Of a stretch of 14,235 bases of DNA, positions 7,350 through 14,235 are shown piece after piece. The notes beneath the pieces were generated by a model that did no database searches, was not told the origin of the DNA, and worked only from the letters and a program-made list of their open reading frames with translations. The position numbers and the translations under genes are program-made. Origin of the DNA: Rickettsiales bacterium. Lineage in GTDB: Bacteria > Pseudomonadota > Alphaproteobacteria > Rickettsiales > UBA1997. The DNA is taken from assembly GCA_947441695.1 (NCBI GenBank), contig CANEUK010000013.1, positions 1 to 14,235 of the forward strand, given 5' to 3'. Position 1 is the stretch's first letter; every line of letters starts with the position of its first letter.

Positions 7350-7919
7350 ATGTTCATTCAAACGCAAGAAACACCAAATCCTGAAACGCTAAAATTTATT
7401 CCAAGCGGCGAAACTGTTTTAGGCAATGAAACCGCCGAATTTAAAAACCAAAAATCTGCCGCCACAAAATCGCCGCTAGCTTTGCAACTTTTAGAAATTT
7501 TAGGCGTTGAATCGGTTTTTTTTGGCAGCGATTTTATCACCATAACCAAAGGCGCAAAGTCAAGTTGGCAAGAAATTAAATCCGAAATTTTGGCAACAAT
7601 TATGGATTTTTACGTTTCGGGCAAACCAATAATGTTCGAACAAAAAACTTCAGAAAATTCTCCAGAAAATTCACAAGACAGCGAAATTGTAAAACAAATC
7701 AAAGAATTAATCGAAATTAAGGTTCGTCCAGCCGTAGCAATGGATGGCGGCGACATCATTTTTGACAGTTTTGAAGATGGAATTGTAAAACTTCAATTAA
7801 AAGGCTCGTGTTCTGGCTGCCCAAGTTCAACCATCACCTTAAAAAACGGCATCGAAAACATGCTAAAACACTACATTCCCGAAGTTTTGTCAGTTGAGCA
7901 AATTTTTGAAGACGATTAA
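7350..7919 (+). CDS. NifU-like iron-sulfur cluster carrier (Nfu family)
   Basis: A 189-residue cytosolic iron-sulfur scaffold/carrier that delivers clusters to target enzymes. The N-terminal Nfu_N domain (about 1-90) opens with MFIQTQETPNPETLKFIP, a strong alphaproteobacterial and mitochondrial signature. A Ser/Glu-rich linker (about 98-113) leads to the NifU C-terminal domain, with RPAVAMDGGDI (126-136) and the cluster-binding motif C154-SG-C157 in KGSCSGCPSSTITLKNGIE. Both cysteines are present. It is not the A-type-fused NfuA of enterobacteria, so I leave the symbol blank. It lies eight bases after the YejA-like gene and five bases before the nucleotidyltransferase gene, so it is a housekeeping gene embedded in the transcript that continues into the glycan genes. 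Confidence 0.94.
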   Translation: MFIQTQETPNPETLKFIPSGETVLGNETAEFKNQKSAATKSPLALQLLEILGVESVFFGSDFITITKGAKSSWQEIKSEILATIMDFYVSGKPIMFEQKTSENSPENSQDSEIVKQIKELIEIKVRPAVAMDGGDIIFDSFEDGIVKLQLKGSCSGCPSSTITLKNGIENMLKHYIPEVLSVEQIFEDD

Positions 7920-7924
7920 ATCAA

Positions 7925-9682
7925 ATGAATTGTTCAATAATAATCCCAATGTCTGGCTTTGGTGAACGTTTTCGTCGAGCAGGGTATTGTCTTCCCAAGC
8001 CTTTGATTGAAATTGATGGAAAACCGATAGTTGCTCATGTGATAGACATGTTTTTTGATAAAAAACCTGAAGAAAAAAAATTCATCTTCGTTTGCAACCA
8101 AGACCATTTGGATAATCCAAGCTATAATATGAAGGCGATTATTCAAAAATATTGCCCAAATGCTCAAATAATTGGAATCAAGCCACATAAACTTGGTCCA
8201 ATTCATGCGGTTCAAAAAGTCAGTCATTTAATTGATCAAAATATTCCGGCTATCGTTAATTATTGCGATTTCACTTGTTATTGGAATTGGAATCACTTCA
8301 AAAAATTTGTCACCAAAACTGCCTGCTTAGGCGCAATACCAGCTTACAAAGGATTTCATCCACACTCTCTTGGCAACACAAACTACGCCTATCTAAAAGA
8401 AATTGATGGTTGGGTTCAAGCTATTCAAGAAAAACAGCCTTATACAAACAACAAAATGGAAGAATTCGCCTCCAGCGGAACCTACTATTTTTCTTCTGGC
8501 AAAATCATGAATGAAGCTTTTGAAGTAACCATTAAAAACAACTTAAACCTTAATGGAGAATATTATGTCAGTTTGGCCTATAATCATTTATTAAGCTTAG
8601 GTGGCAAAAATTCAGTAGCAGTTTATCCGTTGCAACACTTCATGCAATGGGGAACTCCCGAAGATGTTGTACAATATAACGAATGGTCGAAAGCATTTCT
8701 AAATCTAATTCATTATAGCAATTCAAAACTTACTAACAAACCAAGTTTGAATTTAGCTGATCATATAACGCCAACGCCCAAACCTTCAGGATCTTTAATA
8801 ATTCCGATGGCGGGTTTGGGTCAACGTTTTGCTGATAAAGGCTACAAAATTACTAAACCGCTGATCTTGGTTTCGGGAAAACCTATGGTTATAAGAGCAA
8901 CTCAAGACTTGCCTGCTTCTATAAATCATTCATTCGTCTTAAGAAAAGACATGATTGGTTGCGATGAAATCTCTAAGAAACTTAAAAAAATTTATCCAAA
9001 ATCAATCATCACAATAATTTCTAGCTTGAACGATGGGCAAGCTTGCAGCGCTTCAATTGGATTAAAAAATCTTGAAAACGCTATCACAAAAAATCTTAAT
9101 CCCGTCACTTTTGCGGCTTGCGACAATGGAATGTTATATGATTTGTCGGCTTTTCAAAAAATGGTCAACGATCCAAAAGTAGATGTAATCGTTTGGGCAG
9201 CCCGAAACCACGCCAATGCAATGCTTAATCCAAATATGTTTGGCTGGATTAGCAGTGACAAAAATGGCAAAATTGATAAAATTTCTGTAAAAACTCCGCT
9301 TAGCTCTTCAAAAACTGAACCAATCGTTATTGGCACTTTCACATTTTGCGATGCCAAAAATTTTCATAAAGTTTTTGATAATCTTATTGCCCGAGATGGT
9401 CGCATAAATGGAGAGTTTTACATCGATTCTTGTATTAATGACGCCATCGAACTTGGTCTGAATTGCTACTTATTTGAAGTAGATAGTTTTTTATCTTGGG
9501 GAACTCCAAACGATCTCAAAACATTTGAATATTGGCAATCTTGTTTTCACAAATGGTCATCGCATCCATATCTTTTAGATTTGGACAAAAGAATTTCTGA
9601 CGAAGCCTTGCCATCATTGAAAAAACTCTATCGAGCAACCAAACCAAAATTGCCAAAACTTAAATGCCAAAATCTCAAATAA
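7925..9682 (+). CDS. Tandem-domain nucleotidyltransferase (two NTP-transferase domains)
   Basis: A 585-residue protein with two complete nucleotidyltransferase domains of the sugar-1-phosphate/LicC-like type, which couple an NTP to a phosphorylated small molecule. Domain 1 (about 3-258) has PMSGFGERF (8-16), PKP with K25, candidate metal ligand D115 in NYCDF, SSGTYYF (183-189), NGEYYVS (210-216) and WGTPED (242-247). Domain 2 (about 290-540) repeats the order: PMAGLGQRF (294-302), TKP with K311, ACDNG (398-402), IGTFTF (469-474), NGEFYID (495-501) and WGTPND (525-530). Both keep the nucleotide loop, Lys and Asp, so both may be active. They are clearly related but well diverged, suggesting different substrates. 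It overlaps the GtrA gene by 19 bases. The likely role is precursor supply for the glycan genes downstream; substrate and NTP are unknown. Confidence 0.88.
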   Translation: MNCSIIIPMSGFGERFRRAGYCLPKPLIEIDGKPIVAHVIDMFFDKKPEEKKFIFVCNQDHLDNPSYNMKAIIQKYCPNAQIIGIKPHKLGPIHAVQKVSHLIDQNIPAIVNYCDFTCYWNWNHFKKFVTKTACLGAIPAYKGFHPHSLGNTNYAYLKEIDGWVQAIQEKQPYTNNKMEEFASSGTYYFSSGKIMNEAFEVTIKNNLNLNGEYYVSLAYNHLLSLGGKNSVAVYPLQHFMQWGTPEDVVQYNEWSKAFLNLIHYSNSKLTNKPSLNLADHITPTPKPSGSLIIPMAGLGQRFADKGYKITKPLILVSGKPMVIRATQDLPASINHSFVLRKDMIGCDEISKKLKKIYPKSIITIISSLNDGQACSASIGLKNLENAITKNLNPVTFAACDNGMLYDLSAFQKMVNDPKVDVIVWAARNHANAMLNPNMFGWISSDKNGKIDKISVKTPLSSSKTEPIVIGTFTFCDAKNFHKVFDNLIARDGRINGEFYIDSCINDAIELGLNCYLFEVDSFLSWGTPNDLKTFEYWQSCFHKWSSHPYLLDLDKRISDEALPSLKKLYRATKPKLPKLKCQNLK

Positions 9683-10083
9683 TTAATCGAGAGTTATTTA
9701 TATTTTTAATCATCGGTTCTTTAACTGCTTTGATAGACTTTACTTCTTATCAGTGCCTTATTTTGCTATCTCTAACAACAAATTTAGCAAAAACTTTAGG
9801 ATTTTTAACTGGAACCATTTTTTCTTACTTGGCAAATCGTCTTTGGACATTCAATAGTAAAAATCACCCGTTAAAAAGTTTGTGGCGTTTCGCAATTTTA
9901 TACTCTTGCACTTTGGGTGCCAACGTTTTGATAAATTATGCGACATTGGTTTTTCTGATAAAAATAACTCCATTTGCAACTTACATTGCATTTTTAGTAG
10001 CAACCGCAACATCGGCAATTTTAAATTTTATTGGCATGAAATTTTTTGTTTTTAAAGCCACGCCAATCTTGCTTAAAACCTAA
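9664..10083 (+). CDS. GtrA family membrane protein
   Basis: A 139-residue protein with four predicted membrane helices (about 10-32, 36-58, 75-97 and 103-127), the GtrA topology. GtrA proteins are thought to flip, or help move, polyprenyl-phosphate-linked sugars across the inner membrane. Family marks are FLIIGSLTALIDF (14-26), the NRLWTF motif (58-63) at the end of helix 2, and NFIGMKFFVF (121-130) near the C-terminus. The ATG at 9664 lies inside the end of the nucleotidyltransferase gene. No other in-frame ATG occurs before the first helix, so the 19-base overlap looks real. A GT2 enzyme follows after five bases, the classic GtrA partner. The lipid-linked sugar it carries is unknown. Confidence 0.9.
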   Translation: MPKSQIINRELFIFLIIGSLTALIDFTSYQCLILLSLTTNLAKTLGFLTGTIFSYLANRLWTFNSKNHPLKSLWRFAILYSCTLGANVLINYATLVFLIKITPFATYIAFLVATATSAILNFIGMKFFVFKATPILLKT

Positions 10084-10088
10084 AATCT

Positions 10089-10796
10089 ATGAAATTTTCC
10101 CTTATTATTCCCTGCTATAACGAAGAAAAAAATCTTCCTTTGCTTCTTGAACGCTGCGCAAAAATTACTAAACACAACGACGTTGAAATTATTTTAGTTG
10201 ATAACGGTTCAACAGATAAAAGCTTTGAAGTTTTGCAAAATTTACTTCCAAAATATCGTGGCTGTCGCGTTGTGCGCGTTGAAAAAAATCAGGGTTATGG
10301 ATTTGGGATTCTCGCTGGACTAAAATCTGCTAAAGGAGAAATTTTAGGCTGGACTCACGCAGATATGCAAACCGATCCTCAAGATTCGATAAAAGGCTTG
10401 GAATTATTCGAGCAAAATGGTCAAAATATTTTTGTAAAAGGTCGAAGATTTGGACGACCTTTTGCCGATTCGATATTCACCTTAGCAATGAGCATTTTTG
10501 AAACTATTTTGCTTGGCAAACCAATGTGGGACATCAACGCTCAGCCCAACATGTTTTTTAAAAAATTTTTTGAAACTTGGCAAGATCCACCACATGATTT
10601 TTCACTTGATCTTTACACTTACTACCAAGCCCGCCGAAGCAAATTGAAGGTTTTGCGCTTTCCTGTAAATTTTGGCAAACGAGCTTATGGAATTTCTAAT
10701 TGGAACATCAACTGGTCTTCTAAAATAAAATTTATCCGCAGAACTATTGCTTTCAGCTTACAACTCAAAAAAAGTCAATTCAGGAAAAAATCATGA
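10089..10796 (+). CDS. GT2 glycosyltransferase, DPM1-like (polyprenyl-phosphate sugar synthase candidate)
   Basis: A 235-residue family 2 glycosyltransferase with a GT-A fold. The N-terminus SLIIPCYNEEKNLPLL (4-19) and ILVDNGSTDKS (35-45) form the nucleotide-binding part, followed by NQGYGFGILAGL (67-78) and the metal-binding region WTHADMQTDP (88-97). In the usual DPM1/ArnC pattern this last motif is DAD; here the first Asp is His90, with D92 and D96 kept. It lacks the C-terminal membrane helices of ArnC/GtrB-type enzymes, so, like short DPM1 proteins, it should be a peripheral cytoplasmic enzyme. The basic C-terminus may touch the membrane. It lies five bases after GtrA and overlaps the GT-C gene by four (ATGA). 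Its likely job is to load a sugar on polyprenyl phosphate; the sugar is unknown. Confidence 0.85.
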   Translation: MKFSLIIPCYNEEKNLPLLLERCAKITKHNDVEIILVDNGSTDKSFEVLQNLLPKYRGCRVVRVEKNQGYGFGILAGLKSAKGEILGWTHADMQTDPQDSIKGLELFEQNGQNIFVKGRRFGRPFADSIFTLAMSIFETILLGKPMWDINAQPNMFFKKFFETWQDPPHDFSLDLYTYYQARRSKLKVLRFPVNFGKRAYGISNWNINWSSKIKFIRRTIAFSLQLKKSQFRKKS

Positions 10797-12127
10797 ATCC
10801 TTTGATATTTGCCTTAATAACCATTTTGTTTTTTTCGGTATTTCATAACCTCATCGTAAAAACTCTGGCGACTAAATTTAAAATTGTTCTATGGACTGTT
10901 TTTTTGATAAAAGCCCTTTTGGCAACAACAACTGGGCACTTCGATATTTATAGATTTATTGTTTTTATACAAAACTACACTTCATCCGCCGCCACAAATC
11001 CTTGGGATTATAGTCTGATTAACCATGATGCAGATTTTCCATACCCGCCATTTTTATTATACATTCACGCTTCATTGTTTTTTTTGTTTAAACCGTTTTT
11101 GAATGCAAATCCTCCTTATCTTCCCACGGCTCTGGGATATACCTTGATCCACGTTCCGCTTTTAGTGTCAGACTTAATAATACTAAAAATCTTTGTAAAA
11201 AAATTTGAAGATACAAAAAACTGGTCAGCTTTTTGCTTTTATTTATTTAGTCCCGTCATCTTATTTCATCAATATTACTCTGGGCAACTTGATTTAATTG
11301 CGGTTCTTCCATTTTTTATCGCAGTAGCTGCTCTTGAAAAAAAACACCTAGTAAAAGCCATCGGATTTTTTACAACTTCTCTCGTTTTAAAGCCGTTTGG
11401 TTTAATTTTTTATCCATTGTTGATCTTGGTAAAGTTTCAGCCAAACAGAGAAAGGTTTAAGCTTTTATTTTTGCTTATTTTAACAATTTTATTTTTTAAA
11501 TTTTCTGAACTGCCATTTTATTTTACCGATAGCTATCAAAAACTTGTTGGCGCTGGAGCTAAAGCACTAACTTCAAAAACGATCTTTCCAATATTATACA
11601 CCGCAATTTTTGCTCTAATTTATAAAGATTCCAAATCAGAAAATCCTCGCTGGTCAATAGAAGAGGCAATAGTTGCGATAATGTTGGCAATGGCGGCGAC
11701 AACAAAACATTCTGCCGGATGGATGACTTGGATTGTTCCGTTCGCAGCTTTATCAATTTTTTCTAACAAACAAACCATAAAAACTCATTTATGGAATATG
11801 TGGAATATTTTCTTCGTATTGCATTGGAGCTTGGTTGCAAACAGTCCTTTGCTTGATAGCTTTTCAGTTCTTACCGATAAATTTTTGGGCAATAATTTTA
11901 ACTTCCAAATGGGTGAACCATATCACTGGATATCAGATAATTACGGCAATTCTTTAGCTAAAAAATTAGCAAAACTTTCAGCAAACATTTTTTCGCTAAT
12001 CTCGCTGACAATTTTAGTGAGAATGCTTTTTTTAATTCATTTGCCAAATTGGTATAAAAATCACTGCTCAAATTTAACTAAAAAACCAACTCATGATACT
12101 AATAAAGCATCGCCGCAACACAATTGA
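10793..12127 (+). CDS. GT-C-like polytopic membrane glycosyltransferase candidate
   Basis: A 444-residue integral membrane protein with roughly ten hydrophobic segments. The arrangement recalls GT-C glycosyltransferases, which use a polyprenyl-phosphate sugar on the outer face of the inner membrane. A candidate catalytic acid is D51 in GHFDIYRF, in the first extracytoplasmic loop. Other conserved-looking points are FPYPPF (82-87), SPVILFHQYYSGQLDLI (153-169) and SAGWMTWIVP (307-316). The second and third also occur in the gene at 12695, so the two are paralogues. An AGGA lies seven bases before the start, the clearest Shine-Dalgarno sequence in the window, and the start overlaps the GT2 stop by four bases. 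Acceptor and sugar are unknown, and the GT-C assignment is inferred from topology and motifs, not a certain family match. Confidence 0.72.
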   Translation: MNPLIFALITILFFSVFHNLIVKTLATKFKIVLWTVFLIKALLATTTGHFDIYRFIVFIQNYTSSAATNPWDYSLINHDADFPYPPFLLYIHASLFFLFKPFLNANPPYLPTALGYTLIHVPLLVSDLIILKIFVKKFEDTKNWSAFCFYLFSPVILFHQYYSGQLDLIAVLPFFIAVAALEKKHLVKAIGFFTTSLVLKPFGLIFYPLLILVKFQPNRERFKLLFLLILTILFFKFSELPFYFTDSYQKLVGAGAKALTSKTIFPILYTAIFALIYKDSKSENPRWSIEEAIVAIMLAMAATTKHSAGWMTWIVPFAALSIFSNKQTIKTHLWNMWNIFFVLHWSLVANSPLLDSFSVLTDKFLGNNFNFQMGEPYHWISDNYGNSLAKKLAKLSANIFSLISLTILVRMLFLIHLPNWYKNHCSNLTKKPTHDTNKASPQHN

Positions 12128-12698
12128 TCAACTCAAAGAAACACCAACAAAATATGGCATTGAAGTTGACATTCGTAGCTTTGGCGAAAAATTGATTATT
12201 AATCACGATCCTTTCGCAAACGGCGAATTTTTTGAAAATTGGATTTCCTTCTACAAGCACCAAACACTTATTTTAAACGTCAAAGAAGAAGGGCTTGAGA
12301 AGCAGCTGATTGATTTGATGAAGTCTTACAAAATTGAAGATTATTTTTTTCTTGATCAATCTTTTCCGTTTTTAGTCAAATATGCAAAAAATGGTGAAAG
12401 TCGTTGCGCTGTAAGAGTTTCAGAATTTGAGTCTGTTGAAACAGCCTTAACACTAGCTGGAAAAATAGATTGGATTTGGGTAGATTGCTTCACCAAATTT
12501 CCACTCAATAACAAAACCGCTACTCAACTTAAAAATGCCGGATTTAAACTTTGCTTGGTTTCTCCTGAACTTCATGGAAGAGACGCCAAAACCGAAATTA
12601 ATCAATTTGCACAAATTCTAAATGAGCAAAATATTTCACCAGACGCCATATGTACAAAGTTTCCAGAATTGTGGGAGAAATTAGTTAACGAAATATGA
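12093..12698 (+). CDS. Small GDPD/PI-PLC-like phosphodiesterase domain protein
   Basis: A 201-residue soluble protein resembling a compact glycerophosphodiester phosphodiesterase-type TIM barrel. The N-terminal marks are KHRRNT (H6 matches the HRG His; R8 replaces Gly), EVDIR (E24 and D26, metal ligands in the family) and NHDPF (H38, the second catalytic His). Later strands are recognisable as LILNVKEEG, YFFLDQSFPFL, DWIWVDCF and GFKLCLVSPEL. No signal peptide is seen, so it should act in the cytosol. It is shorter than typical GDPDs (about 240-300 residues). Because H6 lies five residues from the ATG, the start cannot be later, so the 35-base overlap with the preceding gene is real. The next gene overlaps by four bases. 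Substrate is unknown; a related non-hydrolytic barrel is possible. Confidence 0.68.
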   Translation: MILIKHRRNTIDQLKETPTKYGIEVDIRSFGEKLIINHDPFANGEFFENWISFYKHQTLILNVKEEGLEKQLIDLMKSYKIEDYFFLDQSFPFLVKYAKNGESRCAVRVSEFESVETALTLAGKIDWIWVDCFTKFPLNNKTATQLKNAGFKLCLVSPELHGRDAKTEINQFAQILNEQNISPDAICTKFPELWEKLVNEI

Positions 12699-14235
12699 AA
12701 AAATTTTTAAACCCATTATTTTTATTTGGGCTAATCGTTCGACTTGCGCTAATTTTTACCATTTTGCCTCTTCCAGTAACTGATTGGTACGTGCCTTTTT
12801 TAAGCTCGAGCATTGATTTTTTTAACTTTGATCCATGGAAAACTTGGCTCAATCAAGGCGGATCAAAAATTGCCTTTCCTTATGGATACTCTATGTGGTT
12901 GTTTTTTTTGCCGCTGATGTTGGTTTTTAAAACTTTGGGTTTGCCTTTAATTTACGGATATGGCTCAACTTTGATTTTAGCAGATTTTTCTTTGTTACTA
13001 GTTATTCAAAAAATCATTCCAAATCGCGAACGCTTGCTTTTGGCGGTTTATTGGCTTTCGCCAATTGTGATATTTGCCAGTTATTTGCTTGGTTTTAACG
13101 ACTTAATTCCAGCACTTTTTTTAACGACAGCGCTTTATTACATTAAAAAATCAAAATTGCTGCTTTCTGGATTTTTTTGCCTTATGGCAATTTCGGCCAA
13201 ATTAAGCATGGTTTTAGCGCTGCCTTTTTTTGCCATATATTTGCTACGCAATCGCAACCTTCGACAATTTTCATTTCAATTTGCTATTGGCACTTTGATT
13301 GGGGCAGCGATTGCTTTCTTGCCTTTTTTTCTGCTTTCAAAATCTGGTTTGAACATGATTTTCAGCAACCCAGAAATAGAAAAAATATATCTGTTGCATA
13401 TCGCTATTGACAGCAGTATGAAAATTTATCTCGTTTTACTTATTTATCTTTTAACCATTTACGCCGCGTGGAAAATTAAGCGCATGAACTTTGAACTATT
13501 CCACGCTGTTCTTGGTATTGCTTTTTTGTTAGTTATTTTAGCAACTCCCGCTTCGCCCGGATGGTTTATTTGGGCAATTCCATTATTAGTTTCTTATCAA
13601 GCAACGAATGATCGTTTCGCCGTGATTTTGACTACTTTTTTTTCAATTCTTTACACATTAAGCAGCATCTTAATTAGTCATCCTGAATGGCAATTTATTA
13701 GCCAATTGCTTACTCAAATGCCTTTGCAACTTAACGACAGATTGGCGTCTTTGTTACATACAATGTTGGTAGGATTTGGCATTATTCTTATTGTCAGAAT
13801 ATGGCAAGAATCGGTGAGCCAAAACAACTATTTTCGCCTTAGTCAAAAGCCTTTCATACTTGGTATTGCTGGCGATTCTGGCTCTGGAAAAGATAGTTTA
13901 TGCGATGCCATAAAAGGTTTATTTGGCAATCATTCAGTTGCAACATTATCGGGCGACGATTATCACCTTTGGGATCGTCAAAAACCAATGTGGCAAGTAA
14001 TGACGCACTTAAACCCAATGGCTAACGATCTTGAAAGATTCGCCAGTGATTTGATTTCTTTAGCAGATGGAAAAAAAATCCAATCCAGACACTACAACCA
14101 TAATACTGGATTTATTAGCCTTCCCTTCAGCACCAAAAGTAATGACATAATTATTGCGAGCGGTCTTCATGCTCTTTATTTACCAATTCTGCGCCAGTGC
14201 TACAATCTTAGCATTTATCTAAATATCGACGAAGA
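12695..14235 (+). CDS. GT-C-like membrane protein fused to uridine kinase/PRK-type P-loop kinase (3' end outside window)
   Basis: The ATG at 12695 opens a frame that runs uninterrupted to the window end (513 codons, no stop), overlapping the preceding stop as ATGA. Residues 1-about 375 form a polytopic membrane domain with about ten hydrophobic helices. D30 in VTDWY is a candidate catalytic acid. FPYGYS (61-66), LSPIVIFASYLLGFNDLI (121-138) and SPGWFIWAIP (287-296) match blocks of the GT-C-like protein at 10793 in the same order. From about 386 a second domain begins: FILGIAGDSGSGKDSL with Walker A G393 to K399, SGDDYHLWDR (419-428), HLNPMANDLERF (438-449), RHYNHNTG (465-472) and IIIASGLHALY (485-495). 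This is the order seen in uridine kinases and phosphoribulokinases. The kinase substrate is unknown, and a nucleotide-salvage role seems unlikely in this setting. Confidence 0.78.
   Translation, partial: MKKFLNPLFLFGLIVRLALIFTILPLPVTDWYVPFLSSSIDFFNFDPWKTWLNQGGSKIAFPYGYSMWLFFLPLMLVFKTLGLPLIYGYGSTLILADFSLLLVIQKIIPNRERLLLAVYWLSPIVIFASYLLGFNDLIPALFLTTALYYIKKSKLLLSGFFCLMAISAKLSMVLALPFFAIYLLRNRNLRQFSFQFAIGTLIGAAIAFLPFFLLSKSGLNMIFSNPEIEKIYLLHIAIDSSMKIYLVLLIYLLTIYAAWKIKRMNFELFHAVLGIAFLLVILATPASPGWFIWAIPLLVSYQATNDRFAVILTTFFSILYTLSSILISHPEWQFISQLLTQMPLQLNDRLASLLHTMLVGFGIILIVRIWQESVSQNNYFRLSQKPFILGIAGDSGSGKDSLCDAIKGLFGNHSVATLSGDDYHLWDRQKPMWQVMTHLNPMANDLERFASDLISLADGKKIQSRHYNHNTGFISLPFSTKSNDIIIASGLHALYLPILRQCYNLSIYLNIDE

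Noticed and set aside
7934..8227. 97-residue open frame on the minus strand
   Set aside because: It is the antisense of nucleotidyltransferase domain 1, whose motifs are intact; no recognisable motif in the antisense frame.
12093..12127. Possibility that the 35-base overlap reflects a wrong start for the phosphodiesterase-like gene
   Set aside because: The first catalytic-type His is residue 6 from this ATG, so any later start would delete the motif.
13177..13410. 77-residue open frame on the plus strand
   Set aside because: It lies wholly inside the GT-C::kinase gene in another frame, and its translation resembles no protein family; the overlapping frame has clear motifs.
1..14235. tRNA, rRNA, CRISPR arrays and insertion sequences
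   Set aside because: Reading both strands showed no cloverleaf-like GGTTC-type segment in the gaps, no regularly spaced repeats and no transposase frame; the intergenic gaps are all under 140 bases.

Overview
The window reads as part of a compact, AT-rich alphaproteobacterial genome (G+C about a third, judged by eye). The affiliation rests on protein style. The Nfu protein opens with the alphaproteobacterial Nfu_N signature, FabI carries the GVANNRSIAWGIA glycine-rich turn, and the lone solute-binding protein is of the YejA type. Retained purF and leuD argue against a Rickettsia-like obligate parasite that has lost these pathways. This is inference from sequence style, not a placement. No rRNA, tRNA, IS element or CRISPR array was seen, and few starts have a Shine-Dalgarno sequence.

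Layout. (1) 1-1685, plus strand: the 3' half of purF, then xseB and pgsA. (2) 1712-5509, minus strand, read right to left: ribF, leuD, fabI, gmk and a DedA-family gene, tightly spaced and converging on pgsA. (3) 5510-5646: a divergent intergenic region, the longest non-coding stretch. It holds a dyad and an extended -10-like element. (4) 5647-14235, plus strand: eight genes with gaps of 8 bases or less, or overlaps, probably one transcript. They are a YejA-like binding protein, nfu, a tandem-domain nucleotidyltransferase, GtrA, a GT2 glycosyltransferase, a GT-C-like membrane protein, a small GDPD-like phosphodiesterase, and a second GT-C-like protein whose C-terminus is a P-loop kinase of the uridine kinase/phosphoribulokinase type. 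The last gene runs off the window.

The first two blocks are housekeeping: purine, folding-independent DNA repair, phospholipid, fatty acid, flavin, leucine and nucleotide functions. The 7925-14235 block is the interesting part. Its content matches a polyprenyl-phosphate-sugar route: the nucleotidyltransferase would make activated precursors, the GT2 enzyme would load a lipid carrier, GtrA would help move it across the membrane, and GT-C enzymes would transfer the sugar outside the cytoplasm. A phosphodiesterase-like protein and a membrane-tethered kinase do not belong to the textbook version. They suggest that a phosphorylated or phosphodiester-linked substituent is handled by the same machinery. 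The substrate cannot be read from the sequence.
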